From contig AP019416.1 of assembly GCA_004295565.1 (NCBI GenBank), positions 62,001 through 126,000 on the forward strand: a stretch of 64,000 bases of DNA, written 5' to 3'. The notes beneath the pieces are model-generated. The model was not told where the DNA came from. It ran no database searches and saw nothing but the letters and a program-made list of their open reading frames with translations. This document shows positions 28,810 to 41,536 of the stretch, piece by piece (the stretch's first letter is position 1; every line of letters begins with the position of its first letter). The stretch is from Vreelandella olivaria (lineage in GTDB: Bacteria > Pseudomonadota > Gammaproteobacteria > Pseudomonadales > Halomonadaceae). A program made the position numbers and the translations under genes.

Positions 28810-30957
28810 ATGCGTAATAACCAGCCAGTCTCTCAGCGTGAAATTGAGCTAAAAGAGGATGACTTCTTAGTCTCCCGTACCGATACCAAGGGACGTATCA
28901 CCTATGCCAACCCTGCGTTTATCGACATTAGCGGCTTTGAACATGAAGAGCTGATAGGTGCACCGCATAACCTAATACGCCACCCGGATATGCCACCAGC
29001 GGCTTTTGAAAATCTCTGGCAAACGGTCAAAACGGGTGAAACGTGGCGCGGGCTGGTTAAAAATCGCTGTAAAAATGGCGACCACTACTGGGTAAATGCC
29101 AGTGTGACGCCGATTGTCGAAGATGGACAAGTCGTGGGCTACACCTCGGTGCGCGTGCAGGCAAGTCGTGAAGCGATTGCCCAGGCGGAGCAGGCGTACG
29201 CTGACATACGCGAAGGCCGCAACAAGCGGTTCTACTTAGATAAAGGCCAGTTACGCCAGAAAGGGGTGATTAAGCGTTTGGCGCGCGTTCGCCTGGATAC
29301 CATTCGTGCCAAGTTGGTCGGCATGATTGTCGTGGCTGGACTTCTGCTGTTAATCAGCGGAGGCCTGGGCTTGTATGGCTTGAATGTATCGGGCGAACGC
29401 TTGGGGCAGCTGAATAATGACGGTCTGCGTGACGTTATTCGCCTTCAACAAATCGACCAGACCATTGCTCAGACCCGCCAAGCGATGATTGAGCCGGAGC
29501 GCATGGAACTGATCAATCAACGTTTTGAGATGGGCGAAAGTGTTCAGGAGAATGCTGCGACGGTCGCTGCGGCTTGGCAGGAGTACTACTCACGGGAGGT
29601 CAATGCGACGGAGCTGGCTGCTGAGTTCGATCAACAGCTACAGGCTTTTTTGCAAAATGGTATGGGTCAAGCCGCTAGCGTCCTACAGGCGGAAGAGACC
29701 TACCAAGCCTTTACCGGTCTGGATGCGGTAATCGCTGTGATGACCAACGAGGGCCGCGTCCTCTCAGGCATGGTGAATCAACTGATTGCCCAGAAGCAGC
29801 AAGCAGCTGAAGCCATGGCCGATGAGGCACAGCAAGGTCAAACCACGATGCTGGGCGCGCAGGCCATCGTCCTTGGCATTGGCTTGCTGCTACTTATTCT
29901 GATCGGCGTGGTTACCTTGCGGGCGATTACCCGACCATTAAAAAGTGCTGCAGGTTTTACGCTGCAAATTGCTGGCGGTAATTTGGCCGCTAAAGTGCCT
30001 GCCATGCGCCGCGATGAGGTGGGCCAGTTAATGGACTCACTGAACACCATGCGCAAAAGTCTTAGCAGCATCATCGCCGACGTTAAAAGCGGCATTGACG
30101 TGGTGACACCGGCTGCTCAGGACATCGCTAGTGGTAACGAAGAGCTCTCGTCGCGTACCGAGCAGCAGGCGGCCTCTTTGCAGCAGACGGCTTCCAGCAT
30201 GGAAGAGATGACCGCTACCGTGCGGCAGAACAGCGAAAACGCTCAAGAAGCCCGTCGTCTAGCCGATAATAATGCTATCCAGGTGACGAGTACTGGCGAG
30301 TTGATGACGCAGTTGGTCGATAGTATGCAGCGGATTACTCAAAGCTCCCAGCAGATGGCCGATATTATCAATGTGATCGATTCAATTGCGTTTCAGACCA
30401 ATATTCTGGCGCTGAATGCCTCGGTTGAAGCGGCACGTGCAGGCGAGCATGGGCGGGGGTTTGCCGTGGTAGCCGAAGAAGTGCGTATCTGGCGGGCCGC
30501 AGCGCTGGCGCTGCTCAAGAAATCCGTGGTTTGATCGATGGTTCTAACCATGAAGTGAGCGCAGGGGCTAGTTTAGTGACCAAGGCAGAAGCCGCCATTA
30601 GCGAAGTCGCAGAAGCCGCGCGTAGTGTGACTCAAATTATGCACGAGATATCGGCTGCTTCTGAAGAGCAAAGCCATGGCATTGCCCAGGTTAACCAGGC
30701 AGTAGCAGAAATGGATCAAGGTACCCAGCGCAATGCTGTGGGTTCAGGAAACCGCACGTGCGGCGGTTTCCTTGGAGAAGCAGGCAGGGCTACTAGCGCT
30801 GTCAGTGGAAGCATTTCGATTAAACAGTCAAGGGGCGCTACGTCCGCCAGCAGATACAGCAACCAAGCACGCTGCTCAACTGCCTAGCACCGCGCCGTCG
30901 AATAAGTCGCCCGTTAAACGGCAAACAGCCTCAATAGAGGAGTGGGAAGAGTTTTGA
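28810..30957 (+). CDS. Aer-like PAS chemoreceptor, two frameshifts
   Basis: A chemoreceptor of about 715 residues. The N-terminal PAS domain (residues about 20-120) is close to that of the redox receptor Aer: [51 protein letters not shown]. Membrane helices lie near residues 173-195 and 347-370, with about 150 residues between them that would be periplasmic, unlike E. coli Aer. HAMP and the signalling domain follow ([20 protein letters not shown]). Shifts near 30485 and 30735 break the frame. The end EEWEEF is a CheR-docking-like peptide. Likely energy or oxygen taxis via FAD (inference). Confidence 0.9.
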
Positions 30958-31826
30958 CCGAACAACGTGAACGGGTTGTAGATGCTGGCCAGTGGACATC
31001 AAGCAGCCAGATTGAGCGCGATCTGGTACTGACTGATGCGGATTTTACGCGTATTCGCGAGCTGATTTATCAGCGCGCAGGTATCGTGTTGGCAGAGCAT
31101 AAGCGTGAAATGGTGTATAGCCGCTTGGCAAAGCGGCTGCGCCACCATGGCATGACGCGCTTTACCGATTATCTGGTACGTCTGGAGCGCCAGCCAGAAG
31201 CTAAAGAGTGGGAAGCGTTTACCAACGCGCTAACCACTAACCTCACGGCCTTTTTTCGTGAAGCGCACCATTTTCCGCTGCTGGCTGAGCATATAAAGAA
31301 CAAGCAAGACCCGGTGGCTATTTGGTGTTCGGCCGCCTCCACCGGGGAGGAGCCCTACTCGCTGGCAATGACGTTGTTGGAAACGCTGGGCCCGAAGGCG
31401 TCACAAGCCAAAGTGATCGCCACTGATATTGATACGGATGCATTGGCCAGGGCGCGTGCAGGCGTTTACCCCCTGGAACAGGTACGCAAGATTGACGAGG
31501 CGCGAGTCAAGCGGTTCTTTCAGAAAGGCACGGGCAATCATGCGGGCTTTGCCCGGATTCGCCCGGAAGTCTCCGCCTTAGTCGAGTTTCTGCCACTTAA
31601 TTTGCTAGCACCGCAATGGCCGATTAAAGGCCCTTTTGATGCGGTGTTCTGCCGAAACATCATGATTTATTTTGATAAAGATACTCAATCAAAAATTCTT
31701 AAACGGTTTGCGCCGCTGATGAAGCCCGATGGCTTGCTGTTTGCAGGTCACTCAGAAAACTTCTCGTATATCAGTGATGCGTTCAAACTGCGCGGCCAGA
31801 CGGTTTATACCGTGGCCAAAAAATGA
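30954..31826 (+). CDS. cheR: Chemotaxis protein methyltransferase CheR
   Basis: CheR methylates receptor glutamates using S-adenosylmethionine. The frame is intact (about 290 residues): LTTNLTAFFREAHHFPLL, IWCSAASTGEEPYSLAMTLL (SAM site), VIATDIDTDALARARAG and DAVFCRNIMIYFDKDTQ. I place the start at the TTG at 30954, overlapping the stop of the upstream receptor (TTGA); a GTG at 30942 is possible but has no well-spaced ribosome site. Confidence 0.95.
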   Translation: MTEQRERVVDAGQWTSSSQIERDLVLTDADFTRIRELIYQRAGIVLAEHKREMVYSRLAKRLRHHGMTRFTDYLVRLERQPEAKEWEAFTNALTTNLTAFFREAHHFPLLAEHIKNKQDPVAIWCSAASTGEEPYSLAMTLLETLGPKASQAKVIATDIDTDALARARAGVYPLEQVRKIDEARVKRFFQKGTGNHAGFARIRPEVSALVEFLPLNLLAPQWPIKGPFDAVFCRNIMIYFDKDTQSKILKRFAPLMKPDGLLFAGHSENFSYISDAFKLRGQTVYTVAKK

Positions 31827-31917
31827 ACAAATATCGTGTCTTTAAGATCGCTTTAGGCGCTGTGGCTCCGGCGGTTGCAATCACACATCAGGCGTCTACA
31901 GCAAGAGGAGGCGTGCT

Positions 31918-32976
<1,059 letters not shown>

Positions 32977-33035
32977 TGTGCCGTTTGTATAAGAACTAAT
33001 CATAAAAACTTAATAAGCTCGCAAGGGAACTCACA

Positions 33036-34724
33036 ATGAATCGTTTACTGCGCAACTTGAGTATTCACGCCGCTGTGGTTGCGGCACTTAGCTGCTTTGT
33101 CGTGCTTATTTTAGTGATTGCGGGCTTGGGTGTTGTGGCAGACCGCGATGCACAAAATAATCTTGATACACTGAACAATATTAGCGGCGCACAGCTCAAT
33201 GAGATTAACCGCGCCGACTCGCTGCTAAACCAGGCTATGTTGGCGATGGAAACGGCTTCTAACTACCTGATGGTGGGCCAAACCCGGCAATCTAATGAAC
33301 AGGTTGATATAGCGGCCAATCGCATAGAGCGATCTGAACGGCGTTTTGAGCGCTTTGCGACAAACTCCTTCTCCTCAAGGCGAAGCTTTGGCAAACGCCC
33401 TGATGGAAGACTTTAATACGGTCATGGCGCTGGTTAAACAGCAGCATGAAACCTTTGAGTATATGGATTTAACCCGCTACAACACCCTACGCGAGGAGTT
33501 GGAAGAGCCATTAATTCGCTTGTCCGAAAGTATGACTGCATTTGTTGATTACGGCTTCCAGCGGGTAGATACCATTCGAGCCGACGCCGAAGCCCAGACC
33601 AACCTGTTTAATATGATCAAAGCAGCAGCGGTGCTCTTTGCCATGCTGATGACGGTGGTCATTTACTTTGGTTTGCGTCGCACGGTAATTGCGCCGCTAA
33701 GGGGCGCTATTCAGCGCCTGGATGCGATAGCCGAGGCGGACTTGACCAATCCTGTGCCAGAAGCGGGTAAGAACGAAATTGGTCGTCTGTTTGGCGCGAT
33801 GGGCACCATGCAGCAGAACCTCACCAATATCGTTGGTCGGGTGCGTGAAGGCAGTAACGAAATTCACCACGGCACCCGTGAGATTGCCAGCGGCAACGCT
33901 GACCTCTTCACGTACGGAGCAGCAGGCGGCATCGATTCAGCAGACCGCGGCCAGCATGGAAGAGATGACCGCGACGGTAAAACAGAACGCCGATAATGCT
34001 CGCCAGGCCAGCACCCTGGCAGCTGACGCTTCCACGACGGCTGAACGGGGTGGTCAAGTGGTGGAACAGGTGGTGCAGACCATGCACGGCATTTCCACCA
34101 GCTCGAAAAAAAGTCGCTGATATTACCAGCGTTATTGATTCGATTGCCTTTCAAACCAATATTTTGGCGCTCAACGCCTCGGTAGAGGCCGCCCGTGCCG
34201 GTGAGCAGGGCCGGGGCTTTGCGGTGGTGGCGGGGAAGTGCGCAATTTGGCCAGCCGTAGTGCGGATGCGGCCAAAGAGATTAAAACCCTGATCGATGCC
34301 TCGGTGACCCAGATCCAGCAAGGCTCCACGCTGGTCGAGCAAGCGGGCACCACGATGTCGGATGTGGTGACCGCGGTACGCCGCGTCACCGATATCATGG
34401 ATGAAATTTCTGCTGCTTCCCAGGAGCAGAGTGACGGCATCGAGCAGGTGAGTCAGGCCGTGGGGCAGATGGATCAAGTCACCCAGCAAAACGCTGCACT
34501 GGTGCAGCAAGCCTCTGCGGCGGCGGCCTCGCTTGAGGAGCAGGCCAACCGGTTGGAACAAGCGGTAGCTGTCTTTAAGCTATTAGGTGCAAGGTGCATC
34601 ACATCAGGCGCTTCCCGCTTCGTCACCCACAACGAACGCAATGTCTACTCCCCGGGTTGACCAGCAGCAGACGAGCCGGCCGCCCGCCAAGCGTAACGAA
34701 CATGAAGAGTGGGAAGAATTTTGA
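33036..34724 (+). CDS. Methyl-accepting chemotaxis protein with four-helix periplasmic domain, multiple frameshifts
   Basis: A Tar/Tsr-like receptor of about 562 residues. The first membrane helix ([20 protein letters not shown]) is followed by about 160 residues of helical sequence with a Tar-type ligand-domain look ([38 protein letters not shown]), then the second helix ([18 protein letters not shown]), HAMP and the signalling domain ([20 protein letters not shown]). Shifts occur near 33360, 33910, 34110, 34235 and 34590. The end HEEWEEF is a CheR-docking-like peptide. One of the worst-affected genes in the window. Confidence 0.9.
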
Positions 34725-34823
34725 AGAACAGCTTTAGAAACAGTTCTAAGAGACCGTTTTAAACCCCTGACTGTACTTTTCAGTCGCCCCCGTGCCATAT
34801 ACTGATTGATTAGAGGATGACCC

Positions 34824-35213
34824 ATGGCAGATAAGAATATGAGTTTCCTGGTTGTAGACGACTTTCCCACTATGCGTCGGATCGTGCGTAGTCTGCTTAA
34901 GGAGCTGGGCTTTACCAACGTAGATGAAGCCGAAGATGGCCAAGATGCGCTTAATAAACTGCGTTCCGGCAATTTTGAATTCGTCGTTTCCGATTGGAAT
35001 ATGCCGAATCTGGACGGCTTGGAAATGCTCAAGGAGATCCGCCAGGATGAGGCGTTGAAAGACCTGCCCGTGTTGATGGTGACCGCAGAAGCGAAGAAAG
35101 AGAACATCATAGCGGCCGCTCAGGCGGGCGCTAACGGCTATGTCGTCAAGCCGTTCACTGCCGCTACCCTTGAAGAGAAGCTCAACAAGATCTTCGACAA
35201 ACTGGGTATGTGA
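34824..35213 (+). CDS. cheY: Chemotaxis response regulator CheY
   Basis: CheY-P binds FliM/FliN and changes rotation. 129 residues, intact: [20 protein letters not shown], phospho-accepting Asp57 in [16 protein letters not shown], Thr87 in [12 protein letters not shown] and Lys109 in YVVKPF. All catalytic residues of E. coli CheY are conserved at the same numbers. Confidence 0.97.
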   Translation: MADKNMSFLVVDDFPTMRRIVRSLLKELGFTNVDEAEDGQDALNKLRSGNFEFVVSDWNMPNLDGLEMLKEIRQDEALKDLPVLMVTAEAKKENIIAAAQAGANGYVVKPFTAATLEEKLNKIFDKLGM

Positions 35214-35254
35214 GTGACTGGGCCTATGTGCTTGGTTAACGAGGAGACAACATT

Positions 35255-35950
35255 ATGAGCCAGAATGAGCAGTCCGATTCTGCCCAATCGTCCGAACAAG
35301 CCGCTGAAGATCTAATTCATCGCATCGGCAAGTTGACGCGTATGCTGCGCGAGAACATGCGTGAATTAGGGCTTGATAAAGAGATTGAGAAAGCGGCTGA
35401 AGCCATCCCCGATGCACGCGACCGCCTGCACTATGTCGCTACCATGACGGAGCAGGCAGCAGATCGAGCGCTCAATGCCGTTGACCGTGCACAGCCGCTG
35501 CAGGATCAATTGTCAGACCGGGCGGAAGCGCTGGATAAGCGCTGGGCCGAGTGGTTTGAAGCGCCGAAAGAGCTGGATGAGGCGAAAGCACTCGTCGTCG
35601 AGACCCGCACTTATCTCAGCGATGTGCCCGATGTGGTGTCAGCCACTAACAAAGAACTGATGGAAATCATGATGGCCCAGGACTTCCAAGACCTGACCGG
35701 CCAAGTGATTAAGAAGATGATGGACGTGATCCATGAGATCGAGCATCAGCTGGTTCAGGTGCTCATCGATAACGCGCCGGGCGCCCATGCACGAGAAACG
35801 CTGCAGCGCAAGGCCGAGGATCAGTGGAAAAGCGACAATGCACGGCGTAACGAAGACCTTTTGAATGGGCCGCAAGTGAAGGATAATGTTCCGGATACCG
35901 TCTCTGGACAAGATCAGGTAGACGACTTGTTGGACGAATTAGGCTTTTAA
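35255..35950 (+). CDS. cheZ: Chemotaxis protein phosphatase CheZ
   Basis: CheZ dephosphorylates CheY-P. 231 residues, intact. The active-site helix is clear ([20 protein letters not shown], with the acidic residue and Gln that act on CheY), and the C-terminal CheY-binding peptide [10 protein letters not shown] is present. It lies 41 bp after cheY. An inverted repeat follows before flhB. Confidence 0.96.
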   Translation: MSQNEQSDSAQSSEQAAEDLIHRIGKLTRMLRENMRELGLDKEIEKAAEAIPDARDRLHYVATMTEQAADRALNAVDRAQPLQDQLSDRAEALDKRWAEWFEAPKELDEAKALVVETRTYLSDVPDVVSATNKELMEIMMAQDFQDLTGQVIKKMMDVIHEIEHQLVQVLIDNAPGAHARETLQRKAEDQWKSDNARRNEDLLNGPQVKDNVPDTVSGQDQVDDLLDELGF

Positions 35951-35987
35951 CGCGCGTTATTAAACGCCCCTGGGCGTGCAGCACGCT

Positions 35988-36015
35988 ATTCAGCCGTCCC
36001 TATGGACGGCTGAAT
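35988..36015. terminator. Inverted repeat after cheZ, possible terminator
   Basis: ATTCAGCCGTCC and GGACGGCTGAAT are perfect 12-bp arms around a 4-base loop (CTAT). No long T-run follows on the plus strand, so it may be a weak or processed terminator or an RNA-stability hairpin between the chemotaxis genes and flhB. Confidence 0.6.
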
Positions 36016-36052
36016 ACGTGATAAGCTTCGCTTCACCTGGCCGGATACCCGT

Positions 36053-37216
36053 ATGGCAGATAACGATAGCGACCAGGAAAAGACTGAAGAGGCCACGCCC
36101 AGGCGCAAAGAGAAAGCCCGTGAAGAGGGCCAGGTTGCCCGTTCCCGCGAGTTAAACACGTTTCTGCTACTGCTGGGTGGTGTGGTTGGCCTCTACAGCA
36201 TGGGCAAGATGCTCTACGACCAGTTGGGCGCGGTGATGGAGCAGGCTTTCTTGTTTGAGCGTCGCCAAGCAATGGAAAGTACCCCGATGCTGGTCAACGC
36301 CCTGGATCTTGGTCAGCGCACGCTATTTACCATGATGCCGCTGTTTTTACTGTTAGCGGTGATCGCATTGGTAGCCCCCGGGCTGATGGGCGGCTGGCTG
36401 ATATCGGCTAAATCGATGCAGCCCAAATTTTCCAAGCTAAACCCTATTAAGGGCGTAAAGCGCATCTTCTCCACCCAGGCATTGATCGAATTGGCCAAAG
36501 CGATCGCCAAGTCGGTTCTGGTTGGGGGCGTCGCTGCGACCTTTTGTATTTCAACATCGGCAAATTTATGGCGCTAATGGATCAGCCTATCCAGCAAGCG
36601 CTGACCAACGCTCTCACCATGGCGGCTCAGGCCGCTGGGCTCATGGTGCTGGTGTTGATTGTGGTCATTTTGATCGATGTCCCTTTCCAGCTCTGGGACA
36701 ATGCTAAAAGCTGCGCATGAGTCAGGAAGAGATCAAGCGTGAGCACAAGGAGTCTGAAGGCGACCCGCATGTGAAAGCGCGCATTCGCCAGCAGCAGCAG
36801 GCCATGGCGCGGGGCAGGATGATGAGTAAAGTGCCCCAGGCAGACGTCATCATTACCAACCCCACGCACTACGCGATAGCGCTAACTTATCAGGAAGGCA
36901 GCATGGGCGCGCCCCGGTTGGTGGCAAAGGCGCCGACGCAGTGGCTGCGCGCATTCGCGAAATCGGCGAAGAGGCCGGCGTGCCACGATTGGAGGCAGCA
37001 CCATTGGCGCGTGCCCTGTATCATCACGTGGATCTAGAGGCGGAGGTGCCGGCTGAACTTTATACCGCGGTGGCGGAAGTAATGGCCTGGGCCTATCGCC
37101 TCAAGCAAGTCGCAAAACAAGGAGGCGAGGTGCCCCCAACCCCCGATAACCTGCCGGTACCACCGGAGATGGAAAGCCCCGGGCAAGGCGCCGGTGGTAA
37201 TGAGGCGCAACCATGA
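36053..37216 (+). CDS. flhB: Flagellar export switch protein FlhB, three frameshifts
   Basis: FlhB is the export-gate protein that switches substrate class after self-cleavage. It starts MADNDSDQEKTEEATPRRKE, has four membrane helices, the FSKLNPIKGVKRIFS segment, and the self-cleaving NPTH in VIITNPTHYAIALTY. The C-terminal part shows RIREIGEEAGVPRLEAAPLA and LYTAVAEVMAWAYRL. Shifts lie near 36545, 36710 and 36930. The P-rich tail is not conserved. The stop overlaps the flhA ATG. Confidence 0.95.
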
Positions 37217-39298
37217 AAGGCTTGAGTCAGCTAGTAGGTCGGCGTGACTGGATGAGCGATGTGCGCATGAAGCTGCTGGTCGGCCCGCTGCTCATCCTAA
37301 TGATTTTGGGCATGATGATTGTGCCCTTGCCCCCCTTGCTCTGGATTTACTCTTCACCTTCAATATCGCGCTGGCCATTATGGTGTTAATGGTCAGCATG
37401 TTTACCCAGAAGCCGCTGGACTTTGCGGCCTTCCCTGCTGTGTTGCTATTCACTACGCTGCTGCGCCTGTCTCTCAATGTGGCTTCTACCCGGGTGGTGC
37501 TCATGGAGGGCCATCAAGGCGGTGCGTCGGCGGGTAAGGTCATTGAAGCGTTCGGGGCATTTCTGGTCGGCGGTAATTTCGCTGTGGGTCTGGTGGTCTT
37601 CCTGATTCTCGTCATCATCAACTTTATGGTTATCACCAAAGGTGCTGGTCGTATTGCTGAAGTGGGTGCACGTTTTACCCTGGATGCAATGCCGGGTAAG
37701 CAGATGGCCATCGATGCTGATCTGAATGCCGGCTTAATCGGCGAAGAAGATGCCAAAAAGCGCCGTGCCGAGGTTGCTCAAGAGGCTGATTTCTTTGGCT
37801 CGATGGACGGCGCCAGTAAGTTTGTCCGTGGTGATGCCATTGCCGGTTTGGTGATTATGGTGGTCAATATCATCGGCGGGCTATTGATTGGGATGCTGCA
37901 GCACGATATGAGCTTTGGCGCTGCTGGCCAGACCTATATGCTGCTGGCAATCGGCGACGGCCTGGTGGCGCAAATTCCGGCCCTGGTGATCTCCACCGCA
38001 GCAGGTGTCACAGTTTCTCGGGTAAGTACCGATACGGACGAGGATATTGGCCAGCAAATGCTCAGCCAACTGTTCGTTAATCCCCAGGTACTGATATTAG
38101 CCGCCATAGTGATGGGGTTACTGGGCATGGTGCCCGGCATGCCCAATTTAGTGTTTCTACTCTTTACTGCGCTGCTGGCGGGTTTGGCGTGGTTTATTAT
38201 GCGCCAAAAAGAGCAGTTGTTGGTCAAGGAGGAGATTGCGACTGCGCCTGTACCGTTACAAGAGACCCCTGAAGCGAGTTGGGAAGACGTGCAACTGGTC
38301 GATACCCTCGGCCTGGAAGTGGGCCATCGCTTAATCCCGCTGGTGGACTCGCGTCAAAAGGCGAGCTGCTTGGGCGCATTAAGAGCGTGCGTAAGAAGTT
38401 TGCCCAAGAAGTGGGTTTCCTGCCGCCGGTGGTGCATATTCGCGATAATTTGGAGCTGCCGCCTAACGCCTATGTGCTCTCCATGAAAGGCGCCGAGATT
38501 GGCCGCGCCGAGGCGCAGCCGGGTAAATGGCTGGCGATCAACCCGGGGCAGGTTTCCGGTGAGCTGCAGGGCGCACATACCCAGGATCCTGCCTTTGGTT
38601 TGCCTGCTGTTTGGATTGATAGCAACCAGCGTGAACACGCTCAGGTGTATGGCTACACCGTGGTGGACGCCAGTACCGTCATAGCGACCCACTTGAACCA
38701 TCTGCTACACCGCCATTCGCCCGAGATGCTGGGCCGTCAGGAAGTACAGAAGCTGCTGGATAAAATGGGTGATGATCAGAAAGCCCTGGTCGAAGAGGTG
38801 ATCCCGAAAGCTATTTCGCTGACGGTGTTGCAGCGTATCCTGCAAAATCTGCTTGATGAAGATGTCTCTATCCGTGATATGCGCACTATTCTGGATACCC
38901 TGGCGGAGTACGCCACCCAGCAAAAAGACCCTAACGAACTGACGGCACTGGTGCGTGTTTCACTGGGGCGGGCCATTGTCCAGCAGTGGTTTGCAGGGCA
39001 GGAGACGCTGAATGTCATGGGGCTGGATGCCCAGCTGGAGCAGGTGCTGGTTCAGGCCATGAACGGTAACGGCGCCATGGAGCCTGGGTTGGCAGAAACG
39101 CTGATGACCCAGGCCCAGCAGGCGCTGGAGCGTCACGAAGGCTCAGGCGAGCCGCCGGTGCTGGTTGTGCAGCACTCGTTGCGGGCGGTGCTGTCGCGCT
39201 TCTTACGCCGCCGTCTACGCCATATGTCGGTGTTGTCCCAGGCTGAAATCCCTGATGACCGCACATTAAGAGTGACCACCGTAGTCGGCGGACGTTAA
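37213..39298 (+). CDS. flhA: Flagellar export gate protein FlhA, two frameshifts
   Basis: FlhA forms the export-gate ring; its large cytoplasmic domain docks chaperone-substrate complexes. About 695 residues. The membrane half includes FPAVLLFTTLLRLSLNVAST and the FHIPEP-type loop with GAGRIAEVGARFTLDAMPGK; the cytoplasmic half includes ALVEEVIPKAISLTVLQRIL and VQHSLRAVLSRFL. Shifts lie near 37325 (C-runs) and 38355. The gene overlaps flhB by four bases. Confidence 0.95.
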
Positions 39299-39357
39299 TG
39301 ATGACACGCCGTGGTAGGCTAGCGTTGACCATTTCCAGAATAGGCAAAAGGTAAATC

Positions 39358-41536
39358 ATGAGCGTTAGACGTTTCGTGGGAGCCAATAGTCGTGATGTGA
39401 TGCGCCAAGTGCGTGAAACGCTCGGAGAAGACGCTTTGATTGTGGCCAATCGGCGTACCGAAGGGGGCGTTGAAATTTTGGCTATGGCGGATGAAGCCAT
39501 TGACCACTTTGAACCTTCACCGGAACCCGCACCCACCGAAACGCCGCCACCTCCGGCACAAGACCCCATGCAGGAGATGAGTGAGCGCTTACTACAGGAA
39601 ATGCAGGATATGCGAGCGCTGCTGGCAAACAGCCAGTCAAGCCATGCGGCTTCACCAACGTCAGCAGTGTCCACCGGAACGGCTGCCAGGCTGCGCCAAC
39701 TGTTATGGAATGTCGGTTTTAGCAGTGAGCTCGCCGATGAGTTGCTGGTGGGGATGCCCGAACCGCTCGCCAGATTAGACGGCAACAGTGAAGCGCCGCT
39801 GCAGTGGCTGCGCCAGCAATTAATGGATCGTCTCTGCGTGTTGAGCGATGAGCCAAGCTTTTTGATCAAACCGGTATTGTCGCCCTGGTGGGGCCCACGG
39901 GGTGGGCAAAACCACTACCACTGCCAAGCTTGCCGCCCGTTTTGTGATGCGTCACGGTACCCGCCCGGTAGCGCTGGTCACCACTGACAGCTTCCGGATT
40001 GGTGCCCACGAGCAGCTACGCATCTACGCGCGCCTGTTAGACACCCCGATGTACGCGCTGGATGCAGAGCAACCCATCGACGATTTGCTGGGCCGCCTGC
40101 AGGGCAAGCAGTGGGTGATTATCGATACCGTGGGTATGAGTCAGCGTGACCAGCGGGTGATCGAACAGATTGCCCACCTTCAGGGCGGACGTTCGCGGGT
40201 GCGTTTGGTGCTGCTGCTCAATGCCGCCAGCCAGCCGGAAACCCTTGAGGAAGTGGTGCTGCGCTATCGTCAAGCCGCGCGAGCGGCGGGCGCAGAGTTA
40301 GATGACTGCATTATTACCAAGCAGGATGAGGCGGGGCGTCTGGCTCCTGTGTTAGATATTATTATGCGCCACGGGATGCGCGTGCTGTTTGGTTCCAATG
40401 GTCAGCAGGTGCCCGAAGATATGGCGATTGCCGCCCCTGGCGCACTAGTGGATCAAGCACTGAGTACGGCAACACCACAGCGTGAGGGAGCACAACGAGC
40501 GGATGCCCCGATGGGGATGCCGCGCTGGTCGCGGGATGTGCTGGGACAGGGGCGTCGTTTGTCATCGTTACTGGCGAGGTTGCGCCAACGGGTCACTGGG
40601 TTTGCGGCATTAGAGGAGGTCTGGGACTTGGCATCGCTACCTAGCCGGGTGCAGGAAACGCGCCTGGACGCGCTGCTCGCCGGTTACCCAGCGACGGATA
40701 CCACTTTAGGCATGGCATGGTCTCCGCGGCGTAATGAGCGCGGCTGTGATTGGGCAATGCCTGACATTGGGCTGGACACAGATGGGAGCTGGTTAGCGCT
40801 ACCCTGGCTGCAGCATCGCCATTCTGCAGGGTGGCAGCCGCGCATGGCTGCGCTGTCTTCATCAAGCGGTGTCGCGGTGCACTTGCTACCGCGTTTTCCC
40901 GAATCGGATGCGCTAGCGTGGCTAGAAGCCGAGCATTTGACCTGGGTCAGCCAAGTAGCCCCCAGTCATCGGGTACTCTTTCACCACGAGCGCCAGACGA
41001 TTCGTCAGCTGTTTAATGACAGTGTGCTTACGCACCATGTGGGCGTACGTTTTCGCGGCCAATCGGTGCAACTGTGGACTGCCTACGCCGAAGTTGAGGA
41101 CGCCAGCGGCACTGCGCTGCTCGCCTGGTACGGGGAGGTACGCGATCCGGAAAGCGCCAAAGTGGTGGTGCGCCGCTACTGGCTTACCCCGGCTCGGTTA
41201 GGGGCCGAGGTGCTCTCGTTGCTGTTAACCCAGCTGCAAAGCGAAGGCTTGGCCGCCTTGACCCGGCGCGCGTGGCAGCAGCTAAAAGAGGCGGATAGCG
41301 GTGACCTAAATGCGGAAGTTCGCCTGTTAATGGCCAGCGGTGTGGCGTCAGTCGCTGGCCATCTCGATATTGCCGATGATGAGGAGGCGCAGACGCTGCG
41401 TGGCGATCTCCTCAATCTACTAGGGGCAAGTCGCCGTCGCCGCGATACCGGCATGCTCGATGCGCTAATCTATGCCTTTATGGCGCGGGATGCGATTCGT
41501 CAAATGGGCAGTGTGAGTCGAGAGGGTGTGGCGTGA
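39358..41536 (+). CDS. flhF: Flagellar GTPase FlhF with a long extra C-terminal region, two frameshifts
   Basis: FlhF is an SRP-type GTPase that in polar flagellates fixes flagellum position. The N-terminal domain (VRRFVGANSRDVMRQVRETL) and a P-rich linker precede the NG domain: P-loop GVGKTTTTAKLAARF, VALVTTDSFRIGAHEQL, VIIDTVGMSQRD and ITKQDEAGRLAPVLDI. Shifts near 39860 (T-run) and 39900 (G-run) break it before the P-loop. The NG domain ends near residue 368, yet the frame continues intact for about 358 more residues to 41536. I do not recognise a domain in this extension. Most FlhF proteins end soon after NG. No flhG (MinD-like) gene follows. Confidence 0.92.

Noticed and set aside
30942-30953. 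GTG at 30942 as the cheR start
   Set aside because: The purine-rich stretch touches the codon with no spacing; the TTG at 30954 has better spacing and the usual overlap with the preceding stop.
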